This document shows, piece after piece, positions 22,433-33,856 of a stretch of 43,098 bases of DNA (positions within the stretch are counted from its first letter, which is position 1; the number at the start of each line of letters is the position of its first letter). The notes beneath the pieces are model-generated. The model searched no databases and was not told the origin of the DNA. It saw nothing but the letters and a program-made list of their open reading frames with translations. The DNA is from Ectocarpus siliculosus (taxonomy: Eukaryota; Sar; Phaeophyceae; Ectocarpales; Ectocarpaceae): assembly GCA_000310025.1 (NCBI GenBank), contig FN649729.1, positions 2,391,214 through 2,434,311 of the forward strand. The letters are read 5' to 3'. Position numbers and translations under genes: made by a program.

Positions 22433-22520
22433 ATTAAAAACCGTTCCGATCTCTCTCTACCCAGTACCTTCGTATGTCCGTACTGATCCAACACTCGACG
22501 CGGTCGATTCCCGTGGTCAC
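22433..22520 (+). repeat. Dispersed repeat, copy related to 9934-10018
   Basis: Begins ATTAAAAACCGTTCCGATC and ends CCCGTGGTCACAGG. It matches the segment at 9.93 kb along about 85 bases with small gaps. It lies in the unresolved gap between the Cys-rich exons and the Ala/Gly-rich exon. Confidence 0.5.
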
Positions 22521-22638
22521 AGGTATGTAACAACATGATTATTTCTACCTGTGTCACGCGGTTTCACCGGCATTATGCAGGGCAACCGACATGATTTCAA
22601 CCGGCATGATAGCGGGAACCACGACTGCATGCACATAC

Positions 22639-24167
22639 CTCTCGCACGCGATCGGCGTTGACGGGGTGCCCGCACATGTCGCAAGGCCTCGATCTCATCA
22701 CACACAACAAACACCTGTCCGCGTTGCACCCCTACAGCAGCACAGTGCAAAGCGGGAACAACGCACAAAGCAACAGGGGGCGTACGTGGGGACCGTGGAA
22801 CAGAAAATAATACCTGAGGGGGGTTGGGTCATCGTGTGCGCCAAAAGCAACACAGTCGGAGGAAAAAAGGATCAACACTTGGAAAACAGAAAAAAAAAAA
22901 ATGTGCGTGTACAAACACCGCCTAAAGTCTGCCTAGAACTCGAGACCTCATGGGCTGTTCAGAAAGGGAGACGTGCACTCTTCAAAACGATGCACCGTGC
23001 TCCAGAACACCACTTTTTTTTTTCGGAACTGCTATATAGTGACCGTACGGTTCGGTTCATCGCGCGATCAACCGTCCTTCCACCGGCGTGGTGGGGTTTT
23101 CATATAACGCCGCTCAGAGTATGCGTGTAACGTCGTCACTACAATAGAGTATTAATAGTACATGTGCTCCCTCCGGAGTCGGTTCATGAAAGACCACCGT
23201 CATCAAGGGGTGATGCGATAAGAACAGGCAGGAGGGCTAGCCCACAGCTGGCTGCCATCTGCCGGCTGCGACGTTTCCCCCAGGCTCGAACAGCTCGCAC
23301 AGCCGACATGTATTTTTTTCTCGAATAGCCCAGCGAACCTTAACGAACTAACAAAAGAAAAAAAAAAGTCAAACTTACAACACGGTCTTATAGGACACGA
23401 TGTGCGCCCCCCCCCAAACCACACCGTACAGCAGTACCTCGCAAAAGTTCTGGACTCGCATGAACCCGAGACACTCCGGGCAAGACACGGTCCGGCAGAC
23501 CTCGCATTCCTGTAATAGTCGGATTGAGAGACAACGCGCACACAAACACACACAGGCGGCCGCAGCGGGCGGAAGGAGGAGCAGGAGCAGGAGCAGTGGC
23601 AAGTTACTCAACAGAACGGGGGTACAGCCGTACACGATGGGGGGGGGGGGGGGGGGGCGAGAGGGGGAAAGGAAGGGGGATGGTCAAATGGAATCCAGGA
23701 GGGGGTCTCGAAGACCATAAGGGGCGGATAAATTGTCATGCATTCAGCTGTGATCTTCGGACGATATCAGACCCCAGCGTTCCTGCGAGAGCCGTTCATT
23801 GACGAGGGGGTGCTAAAACTGCAATCAATGCTACTGCTGCATTATTTGTCCAGACAACCAGATAACGGCCACACGATGTCGGGAATGCTTTCATCTGACA
23901 CGTGTGCGATGATGGCGCTCCTTGCTTGTGACATACGGCCGGATCCTTCCTGTTTTTCGTCGTTGATGCCCTCCGTGTTTAATTCTCCAGATAACATCTC
24001 CACAGATCACGGCTTGCCATAGAGGCAGAAGAGATGCGATGATAAGTTGGAGGAAACATGCTCATTCCTCCCAGTACAGAAATGGGACGGAGCGCACGGT
24101 CTTGTGTCCACTTGCCGTGCAAAGCACCAAACTGGTAGTAAAATACTCCACGACTGCTCGTTCAAAC

Positions 24168-24199
<32 letters not shown>

Positions 24200-26200
24200 C
24201 CCATTCTTTGCGATCTATATCACAACAGCACATCACCTTGCGGCAGTAGTCGCACACCCGGGCGTCGCACACCTCGCAGCCACACCTACCACTCTCGCAC
24301 AGCCGGCAGACCGCCTGACAGCAGCATGGCCGTCCGTCATCGTCCACGTTCGTGTTGAATAAAAAATATAAAAAGAAGGGAATAGGTAAAAGAAATGGAT
24401 GAGAAGATGAGGTCAGATCCCATCCCAACACAAAAAAACACAACTTTATTGGCGTGTCAAATCAGGTTTTTCGTCGCCGTCGTCATCGTATTATTGCATT
24501 TGGCGTCGTCATCGTGCCGCTTTTTTTTCGTACGATCACGGACGCGTGTGTTGGCCAGAGCAAACAAGCGTCGTGGTGGTTGCAAAAAGCCTGGTATCAT
24601 CACAAAACGGGAAATAATCTTTCTGTGACTGTATGCCCCCATGTTCTAATACAAGGCCTGCCTGCTAGAAGCATGCATACATCATACCTCCCGGCACCCC
24701 GGGTGTCCCTGGCAGGGCAGGAGGCAGTCCGTGCCGGGGTCGCCGGTCGGGCGGCAGTGCGGCATCAAGCAGCCAGAGCACTCCGAGAGCGAGAGCCGGC
24801 AGCTCGAGCAGAAAACACTCTGCAGGCAAGCAAGCAGGCAGGGAGGCAGGGGGCGTCAGGAACCCCGTTGGGTGCCATTTTTTTTCATAACTTGGTCGGT
24901 ACAGAAGGATACGTCTTGCAATGAACCAGATCGAAAAAAAAACAACCAAACTGCTGTTGTTGTCTGTTGGGGATCCCGACGGTGGGGCTACTGCTGCTTA
25001 ACAAGGGGCGGAAAGAAGGGCGAAAGGCGCCCAGCGGACGAGCGCAGCTTGCACGCCGGCGGGGCGGAACATTCTTGCGAACGTGGTGGGAAGAAAACGG
25101 TGGGGGAGATCCGTTGCCGTTCGTCCCTGTGTGTCCCCAAAGGCAGCCGAAAAACGCAATGAACATAGGAGGACGAGATAAAAAAACACCAGCCAGACGT
25201 AAGAGGAGACCTGCAGCGAGCAGCACAAAACGCGCACGACAAAAAGTTCGTCCCTACAATTCACAAAGACGGGACTCGACGGCGGTGCTGCCAGCGCTTT
25301 CTCAAGGGGAACACGTAAAACAAACTCGTTCACAACCACCGGAGTCGAGCCATGGGCCTGACGTCTTTTCATCTGCCAGCCGGAGGGCACGTCCGACGTC
25401 AATTAGAGAGAAATACAACCACAAACAACACACAGGTCGCCCACCAAAAAAACTGCGAGATGGGGAATATACTTATAGAAGTACTCCTTACTAAGGTTAC
25501 AAATGAAGGATAGAGTTGTGTCAGCACGAAGTACATAGTTGTGCCATCACGACCTACTGCTCATGTGCGGTTGACATAACGACCAAACTGTCCACACGAC
25601 CCCGAACCACAAACACAACGGCAGGCCCACCGCAAAATTACATACCTCGCAGCTCATGTTGGAGCAGCGCGTCGAGCACTCGGGCCCCGAGCACACGAGC
25701 CTGGCGCACGCGCAGCAGCACACCGCCTCCGCCGCGATCATCTCGTCCACCGAGACTCCGTCGCCGCCGCCGCCGCCGCTCTCGCCGATCGCGCTGAAGC
25801 TCACGGCCCTGGCGCAAGGGTCGCACAGCGGCAGCCTTCCCCCGCACCAGCTGCAAGCGTTCGACAGGTCGGGCGGGCCCAGGTAATCCCCCGCCGCCCC
25901 GCCGCAACCGGCGCACCGGATGGTACCCACCATCTCCGCCGCGGCGTCCATGCCGGAGGCCCCTTCCGCTAGGCCACTGCCGCCGCCGCCGCCGCCGGGG
26001 CCGGGGCCGCCGGGGCCGAGCGGCACGTGAGAATACGGACCCAACATCATTTGGTTATCCATCTGGGCTGCGGGGGCGGGGCGGAGCCTGCTGGGTGGTG
26101 GTATATCACAAGTAGCGATGTCGCTGAAGATGGATGGTCTCCAGGCTTGGTTTTTGCCTATATTGGGGCGCGAAGGGGTGGCAGAGGGTTTGAACGGCAT
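22639..26200 (-). CDS. Cys-rich putative zinc-binding modules (5' part of the long locus)
   Basis: Five exons, all phase 0 at both ends: 26200-25646 (ATG start), 24819-24688, 24314-24237, 23509-23438 and 22731-22639. Each encodes paired cysteines, such as CAGC, CSWC, CCCAC in exon 1, CSSC and CSGC in exon 2, CRLC and CDYC in exon 3, CEVC and CPEC in exon 4, CLLC and CDMC in exon 5. Most exons end in a Cys/Arg/Glu-Glu (or Lys) pair at the donor, suggesting one duplicated module. The pattern resembles treble-clef zinc fingers but matches no family I can name. Exon 2 is closely similar to an exon at 38787-38918. An upstream in-frame alternative to the start is the internal ATG of MDNQMM. The last exon can also start at 22714 in another frame, which would join the Ala/Gly-rich exon at 21749. 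Whether this is a separate gene or the N-terminus of the WW-KH-SAM-RING protein is open. Confidence 0.7.
23638..23657. repeat. Poly-G run
   Basis: About 18-20 consecutive G within an intron on the minus strand (C run in the transcript). Length is likely unreliable in any assembly. Confidence 0.9.
24167..24200. repeat. CTG trinucleotide tract
   Basis: About eleven CTG triplets just past the donor of the Cys-rich exon ending at 24237; untranslated in the model. Confidence 0.9.
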
Positions 26201-26316
26201 TAATGGGTGGGTGGTGGGGGTATAGAGTCAGAGACACGAGGCGCGGTACGTACGCTATGTTCGATCAGCTGGCGCTTTTGGGTCGAAACCTCCGTAGGTT
26301 TGCTTGTGCGTGTGTT

Positions 26317-26402
26317 TCAGCATCAACAGAGCTAACCGGCAGAATAGTGAAAGTACATCGGTCTTAGTGCGGTTGAAAACTTTTGAAAACACAAGATGCG
26401 TG
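26317..26402 (-). repeat. Dispersed repeat, diverged reverse copy
   Basis: Read on the minus strand it contains AACCGCACTAAGACCGATGT, CCGGTTAGC and TGTTGATGCT in the order seen in the TTTTCATTGGTCAG family, but diverged. Assignment is tentative. Confidence 0.4.
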
Positions 26403-26750
26403 TATGCGTGGGTGCATGCGGTGTCGGGGGCACTTTTTTCTTTCCACGAGAGAGAGAGGGAAAATACCACACGAGGGAACCGATATCGACGCGTTCGCGG
26501 CGGGCGCGAGTGAGTGACGCCACAGAACAATTCCACGCCTTCTGAGTGACTGGTGCCGCTGACCAGGTTGCAGCTGTTGGCTGGCAGACAGGGGCGCGCG
26601 CGGGCGTGCCGATCCAGTGCCCAAAGGCACCCAGGAGAAAATCCTCCGCCTTCTTCTCCGAAGGGGATACGAGAGGTAGAGGTGGTGTGTGTTGACGGTT
26701 GTTGCTGTCCGTGACTCCCTCATCGTGCCCTACTAACTGCAACCGCAGAC

Positions 26751-27131
26751 CCCAATCTTCAATTTAAATGCCCAATATTCAATTTAAATGCCCAATCTTC
26801 AATTTAAATGCCCAATATTCGATTTAAATGCCCAATATTCAATTTAAATGCCCATTAGTCAATTTAAATGCCCAATATTCAATTTAAATGCCCAATAGTC
26901 AATTTAAATGCCCAATCTTCAATTTAAATGCCCAATATTCAATTTTTTAAATGCCCAATCTTCAATTTAAATGCCCAATATTCAATTTAAATGCCCAATC
27001 TTCAATTTAAATGCCCAATATTCAATTTAAATGCCCATTAGTCAATTTAAATGCCCAATATTCAATTTAAATGCCCAATAGTCAATTTAAATGCCCAATC
27101 TTCAATTTAAATGCCCAATATTCAATTCAAA
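26751..27131. repeat. 20-bp AT-rich minisatellite with higher-order structure
   Basis: Nineteen head-to-tail units of CAATTTAAATGCCCAATATT type fill about 380 bases. Each unit contains the palindrome ATTTAAAT. Units differ at the bases before TTC/GTC (ATATTC, TCTTC, ATAGTC, TTAGTC). The order of variants in the first ten units recurs, less one unit, in the last nine after an insertion of TTTT at about 26945, showing a block duplication of about 180-200 bases. It contrasts sharply with the GC-rich surroundings. Confidence 0.95.
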
Positions 27132-29348
27132 TGCGGTGGCGATTTGCCAGTTTCCTCGACCCAGAGACCGAGCACTGCGCAAAGGCTCTCCTTGACATAA
27201 AATACGACGGGGATGCATCTATCTGAAAAACGAGAAAATTTGACCGAACGACACAACGACACCTCTGGCATATTAATCGCCCCTTGACTAATAGTAGGCT
27301 CGAGCTTTTTCCCCTAGAAGAGAACATGCGTTCAGGGATCACCTTCACCTTCAACCCCTTGCTTCTCTTCTACATACCAAGATTGTAGATTCCAAGGCTC
27401 GCTTCGGCGCACTGTATACGTTTCGACGTTGGCGAGACGCTCACCGCGGTATCCACCCATCAAGGTAACGCACGGTAAGCTTTTCGCTTATCATTCCGTC
27501 TTCTTGTGCGGAAACAGCCACGCGCGGTGCGCAAGATATTTGTTGGGTGGCAGCTGGCCTTCACCGTATACATGTACTTTGAACGGGAACCTGCCACCAC
27601 GGGTAGCGCACGGTAATTTTCCGATGGTAACTGGCCATCGCGGGGTTTAGTCATACGGGAACCAGCCACGACGATACTTAAGGTATCTTGAGACCTTGGT
27701 TTTCGCTGCTGTGTTGCATATTTCTTTCATGTTGCGACATGCGCACAAAAGGTGTTTCTAGACATCTGAGCAAGACGACATGGTTCTTGTAACTGCAGGC
27801 CTTGTCTACAGAACCACAGACGGCAGACTCCTTTCCGCCGAAATATGGCCTTGAGCAAACACAAAAAAATACGCTGAAAATATATACCAACCCCAACGAA
27901 AGCCAATGAACACCAGTAGCCAGCCCCGTGCTACTACAATATCCACCACGACTTGTTGGTCGACAAAATGGACTCCGTGAGAGATACCGCCACGCTCTTC
28001 TCTCTCTCTCTTCTCGACAGACCGCCGCCGAGGGAGAGAGGGGGAACACTAACACTCGACTTCCAAATCAGTACAGCAGTGGGGGTTCCCGAACAAGGCG
28101 GCCGCCCTGTGCAAAGCGGGCGAAGTTGGCTGTTTAGCGTAGACGGAATAATCAAGTTGATCTACGCATTGTAGGAGGCGGTCATTATCCGCTGCCCCAC
28201 CACCGACATATTTCGGGGACCCTCACTCTATACCATCTCTTCATCTTTGTACAATAGCTGATACACTTCGTTTAAACCCTTGTGCGTACACAGAGGGAAG
28301 AGGGTGCTGCACTCTTCTCGTATTTAAAATCGAAGGCAAAGTGCCGCAGGAGGGTTGGGTGGGGGCCTCAGGGAGAGGAACCCTTCTGTGTGACCACGGG
28401 TTGGAGTGACCGGCACAAACAAGGGCTATTAGCGCTGAGTTGAAGTTCTCTCTGCCCAGTATCTTCTTCTGTCCGCACTAAAAAGTGAAGACATTAAATC
28501 CAAAAAATTCTCAGGTAACGGAGTCCCTAGTACCTGTTACTCCATTAATCCAGGGTCAGTGCACAGAGTTAGGCGTGTCCGCTGCTGCTGCCTCCTTCCA
28601 CCACCTTCCACCCGTCTTCCCCACACAAACAATTACATAGATCAATGAAATCGCAACGGTTCATTGGTTTGCTATATTTCAAGCGAAACGCATTCGAACT
28701 TATCAGGGACCCTTATCTTATCTGTGGATATAGCAAATGAAGTCGTTCTGTGTTTGTATGAAAACAAACAATAAAACAAGAACAAAGAACGCGCGTCCGG
28801 TGGTGGCAAGAAACTCTGATTGTAAAACGACCGGGTTAAGCAGTCCCTTCCCGTGTACTGGCGTGTACACAGCAGGTACAGCAGTATTTACTCAAGAATT
28901 TCAAAGTGTTCACCTCCGAACGAGATTCAAGCCCACAATCGGCTACTATAATACAGCAGTAGGGTTACGACTGATGCAGCTCAAGGTATATCACTGTATA
29001 TAGAGAAGACATGGGGGAAAGGTTGGGAGGTTTGGTACGTCAACCTAGGGAGACGACACCCCCCGTACAAGCAGCGTTCCCACTGCTGTAGATCTACTCA
29101 CGCCTCACACTCCGCGCGTCCGTCGCCGCCGCTTCCACATACATGTTGGGACTCGCTGCACGTATCCTCTGGGACAATGGGAAAATGAATGCCCCGAAAT
29201 TGGAACGATCTTCGCCCTCGGATCGATGGTTTCGAGAAGCGGGCTCTATCTATAGATATATACGTAGCCGAAGGCTGCTGAACGTGAAATCTCCGGCTTC
29301 TTTGAAAAAGGAGGGAGCGCTGCTGTGTATTGGAAGTACTACCGTAGA

Positions 29349-29554
29349 TACGACACATGATAACTGGACCAATTTTCGAAGCTCGATTGCTCTACGACGA
29401 CGAGGATGCATAAACAAAACCATATATTTTCGGAGAGCTCTCCACCAGACGGCTCCAACGCCACCGTTTTTGTCGGCGCCGTTGCCTCTTCCTGCTGTTG
29501 ATAAATCGAGCTTTGAAAATCGGCTCAAGGGGGTGTGTCTTATCTTGTGTCGTA
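29349..29554. mobile_element. MITE-like inverted-repeat element, copy 2 (reverse orientation)
   Basis: The left arm (ACGACACATGATAAC...CAATTTTCGAAGCTCGAT) and the right arm (ATCGAGCTTTGAAAATCGG...TTATCTTGTGTCGTA) are inverted repeats. The centre is the reverse complement of the centre of copy 1 at 6786-6993: GGAGAGCTCTCCGA here against GGAGAGCTTTCCGA there, followed by the TGCATCCTC word in both. Non-coding. Confidence 0.7.
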
Positions 29555-30577
29555 CACGGGTACACACGAACGATCCATGTGGTAAATATCGAAGCACGCT
29601 TGTCGTTTCAGGGATTCGCGACACCAATATATAGGAGCTTCCTGCTGCAGTCTTGGGTATCGATGATTTCTACTCTTTTCCTGTGTGTTGCGCGTAAGAA
29701 TGTCACGAGCCAGCAACATCGGGCTACTACCCAGCAGCGGGAAGCCAGTTTAATCAAAAAGGTGCCGTACAGCAGTAGTATGCCGGAACATGGAAGCGAC
29801 TCCTTAAAAAGTAGCATGTTAGTCATGGACAAAGTTCTCTCCTGCGCCGTGAAAGACACAAAAAGCGCACAATGCACACGTTCCAGCAGCATGATCTCCG
29901 ACAACACGTCTGTCGCGCCAAGCGCCCTACATGCCCCTCTTGGGGAGATGGATATCCCACCGCAATCCTATGTACAATCAGAGACGGAAAGCGCCGGCCG
30001 AAAGGGCCGCGTACCCCGCCCACGTTTTCACATCAATAATACGAGTGTAGTGCGTTCGTTCGCTCTCTGCGCAGGAGTTGAAGCGCGTATAAAACTCACC
30101 CGTCCTCCGTTCCTCTATGCCTATCTCCTTCCCGCTCTCTGTGTTTCTCTCTCCCGCTGGTTGCGGCGCGTCGCTTTTGTCGCGAAGCTCAAGCTGTCCG
30201 CGCTGTCCGGCCAAGGCCAAGCGTATTGGGGGTACTGCAAATAGTAATATTTTCTGTTGATATACATATACCCCGCATATCTCCGGTGGCGGCCCCCCAG
30301 CGGGAGTCCCAAAGGAAGAACAGCCCAACCAGCGGAGGACACGACCGCACGACTCGAAATGGATGCCGGCCTTGGTGGGCGCGGGGGAAGCTCCAACATG
30401 TGGGTCACCAATACCTTGTCGTGAAGTCTAGATAGCTGCTCTCGGGAACCAAAACTGCCTGGTATCGGCTTCTGTTTCGGCAGCGTAGTCGATCTTGGTG
30501 TGCGCCCCCCTCACCGAACACACACCCGTCCACAGGCTTGCTTACACCCCCCTTCGACCCCAACGCACGGCAGGGTT

Positions 30578-30813
30578 ATGGGCACTGTGCGAAAGCAGCA
30601 CATGAATATCGCCCTATGGTTTGGCTTCTTCACAGCCTCGTTTGTGGTCTTCTACCTATTCAGCGACGGCGATTTCTCCTTCCTCATGGTGAGCTACTGC
30701 TGTACGTAATAAATCTACTGAGTTATGCATACATTGCACACGTTGTTGCGCACCTCTCCGCCTTCCCAACGGGGTTGGGTATGCTATGTACACACGTTAT
30801 GCACGGAGGCAGG

Positions 30814-30848
<35 letters not shown>

Positions 30849-32076
30849 CCCCCGTTACAATTATGTTTGCGTCCAGGGTGACGAATCCCACCGAAATTCC
30901 TCGATCTCGGCGCTGCGGTCGTCGGGGAGATTCTCCCCTCCCTCCCTCCGTGTTAGGGAGTAGCACAATAACCTTCGACTACCCAAATTGTAACAGTTGC
31001 AGTAGCAGCGCTCAGAAGTGGGGGCCACGTTGGATATTGCTGTCTTGTAAGCAGATGGACATGCGCACAAAGACGGTACGTGCGCCACTGCTGTATCTTT
31101 TCTTGGCGTCTGCCACCGCACAGTAGTCGGTGACAACATCGACGAAACGATGCTCACAAGCACCGCTGCGGTTGGTTATTGTAGGCACTCGAGATGCTCC
31201 GCCCCTTGTATCATACGTACGAGTTGCTGCCTTTGGAGTCTCCACTGCGCCCACTTTTGTTGAAGCTTACGTCTACTGTACCTACCAACGCCCCCATGCC
31301 CCCCACCCCCTTGTCTTTCGTGCTTTCTTATCACCGCGAAAATCACCACCGCGGCAACTTGATGAAAATCAACCAACACATGCGCCACACCAGACGTTCG
31401 CCTCTTTCACGAGAGGCTTCGGGTTCGCCGTGCTGCTGGGGCTGATGCTTGCGAAGAAGCACGCGCGAGGGGTCTCCATGAAGAGCCTCCAGCTCTACGC
31501 CGTCGTGTTCGCTTCGCGGTTGGTGTCGGTGCTGCAGCACGAAGGGTACCTTCCCTACGACAGGAGCGGGTGAGTTGTCTCGGGAGAGCGCCTCAATGCG
31601 TGTCGACAAACCAGCACCCCCCCACGACAGCGGCAGGTACCGACGGACCGCCTTTCAAACCTCATGTATAGCACCTCGTGGCAAGATGCCGGCATTTGCG
31701 GTGACTCGCCTTTCATGTTTTTGCCTGCGAGGGCGCATGGCTAATAGCAAATGGCGGCCGCGCAAGGCAACACATTCATCTGCTCTTGCCCCCCCCTTCC
31801 TGTCCGTGAACAGCGACTTCGTTTACCACGGGGCCGAGATCGCCTCGCTGGCGCTGGCGGTGGGCTGCGTGGTGCTGATATCGACCAAGTTCAAGTCGAC
31901 CTACCAGCAGGACGTGGACTCGTTCGGTGCGCTGCACGTGCCGACGGAATGGGGCACGCTCTACATCTTTGTCCCTTGCCTGCTGCTGGCGATTGTGAGT
32001 CTCTCGCTCGACGACTCGACTTACGCAATGTCGAACGCGTGGAATTGTTATGCTTTTTTTGTTCCAACCTCCATGG

Positions 32077-32135
<59 letters not shown>

Positions 32136-33856
32136 TCTCTCTGTCCTATCTGTCCGCCTGTCTCTGTCTCTGCCTTCTCTAGCTATGTTAGTCGGCTCTC
32201 CTTCTCTCTTGATTCAGTAGAAATTTTGAACAGCTGAATACACAAGTCCCTGCCCGTGTTTCTTTGTAACGGAGTGTGTTGTTTCCGTCCTGCCGCGGCA
32301 TCTACGGTCTTGTAGGCGTTACTACTCGAAATGTCCTCTCTCATCGATCCGCGGGCGGGCGCACCGCACGCTCAAGAAGGCTTTGGACACGTCGTTTCAA
32401 TGATAATTGCAGCATATGTGGGGAGCACCCGCGAGCGTGACAATGCCCTACAACTCCAAGTGTGCTACCTACCGCGGTGTTTTCTTCGTGTTTCGTTTTC
32501 CATGACGCTCGAGCCCTGTTTGTTCTATCGATGTGACCTTCGATCGATTGATTGATGTTCCTTATTTTCTTCCTACGGCGTGGCGGGGGAGTGCAGGTGA
32601 TGCACCCGAACCTGAACAAGAACTTCCTGTCGGACACGGCATGGACGTTCTCCATGTACCTGGAGAGCATGGCGATTGTTCCTCAGCTGTTCATGTTCCA
32701 GAAGCAGGCGAAGGGAATCGTCGAGGTGTTGGTGAGTGTTCGTCCTTGCGATGCTGTGTTGTTGTTGATCCTGGTGCTGTGGCCGGTGCTCGCGTTGCTG
32801 CCCTGCGGTCGTCCAGGTGTTGGTGAGTTTGCTTGCGGGACGCACCACCATCAAAGGTCGTGGCAAAGTTCAGAGTTGAAAGCTTGTGACTGTACGTATT
32901 TGGTGTCTCAATTTAGGGACTGGGCCACGAATTATGTACTTGACTTCTGCTGTAGCTTTATCCTGAACTCATGTTTTGGTGTCTCGTGGTATACAGTAGC
33001 TGTTGCCATAGTCATGAGATCCTGCCTGTAGTAGCGTCCCCCTGCACCAAGAATAGGCATTAGGCGAATTTTTCTGTTGCCAAGACACTATTGGTGTTGT
33101 CAAGCCCCGGGCAACCTTTTCCCCGTTCTTTGCCCATCTTGTCGATACTTGGCTGTTTGCCACGGGGGGATAGTGCTTCGCAAAACACTTGATCCCTGCA
33201 TGTCTCTTGCCGAAACGATTGCACCCGGACGGGTATAAAACTCTGCGCGCAGGTCACGCACTCGACTTTCGCCTTGGGCTTGGCGAGGGTGCTAGACATG
33301 GTTTTCTGGATGTTCAGCTACAAGGAGCTGACCCACGCGGGCTCGAACTCGGTGGGCATGTTCGTGCTGTTCTCGCAGTTCGTGCACGTCGTCATCATGG
33401 GGGACTTCTTCTACTACTACGCTATCAGGTCTGGTAAATTGTGTTGCTTGTTTTTTTGTTTTGCTGTTGTTTTTGGGTTTGCCGAGGATACATTTTTTTC
33501 CCGCTATGATAGCAAGTACAGAGCGCATGGTCTGAAAGCAAATGTTTCTGCTCGAGCTCGCATGAAACGAACTTCAGCAGTTTTACGTGACACCCTTTTT
33601 GTTGCGGCAAGTAAGGAGCAGGGCGTCAAAAGTGTAGAGTTGCAGCGTAACGGGGCGCTCGACGTCAAGCACTAGACATGCGACCACGAAGAAGTAAGCA
33701 CTCGAGCGTATCTTTGTGTTCTTGTTTGACGGCCCTACAGCTCTTGCCAAACAGCTCTCGTCCGCCGCACGTTTGGGTGTTGTGCTTTTTTTTTGTGGGT
33801 TCTATCTTAAAAGAGCACCAGTCGGACCGCTGGAGACAGGCGGGGAGAATAAGTAA
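30578..33856 (+). CDS. ERD2-related (KDEL-receptor-like) multispanning membrane protein
   Basis: Exons 30578-30688, 31394-31569, 31814-31994, 32597-32731 and 33253-33433 join in phase; a last exon 33741-33856 is phase-compatible and gives about 299 residues. Hallmarks of the ERD2 family are clear: AVVFASRL, LISTKFKSTY, TFSMYLESMAIVPQLFMFQK, FALGLARVLDMVF and GDFFYYYAIRS. Family members are seven-helix Golgi/ER proteins; true receptors retrieve H/KDEL proteins. This one has an extra hydrophobic N-terminal segment with VRKQHMN, as in plant ERD2-related proteins (ERPs). It also lacks the Asp of the RYLD motif (Ser here) and the Tyr before the conserved Arg (ALGLAR). So it is probably an ERP rather than a canonical receptor. 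Introns 1-5 contain CAG and CT microsatellites. The last exon is the least certain part: without splicing, the exon-5 frame stays open to 33675. Confidence 0.85.
30816..30844. repeat. CAG trinucleotide tract in intron 1 of the ERD2-related gene
   Basis: About nine CAG triplets, intronic. Confidence 0.9.
32081..32142. repeat. CT dinucleotide microsatellite
   Basis: About 60 bases of CT in intron 3 of the ERD2-related gene, shortly after the exon ending at 31994. Confidence 0.95.

Larger units (their letters stand above)
26201..30577. other. Divergent intergenic region between the Cys-rich gene and the ERD2-related gene
   Basis: No gene is supported over about 4.4 kb. It holds a reverse copy of the TTTTCATTGG-type repeat near 26.3-26.4 kb, the 20-bp minisatellite, a weak dispersed repeat near 28.4 kb, the second MITE-like copy, and several TACAGCAGT words. 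It should also include the promoters of both flanking genes; I could not point to a convincing core element. A 248-codon plus-strand open frame (29498-30244) overlaps the MITE end and lacks an ATG start and recognisable motifs. Confidence 0.5.

Noticed and set aside
23220-23310. Extra Cys-rich minus-strand exon
   Set aside because: A few cysteines appear but no acceptor and donor pair gives a phase-compatible exon.
29498-30244. 248-codon plus-strand open frame
   Set aside because: It begins without ATG inside the MITE-like element and shows no domain, splice context or family similarity.
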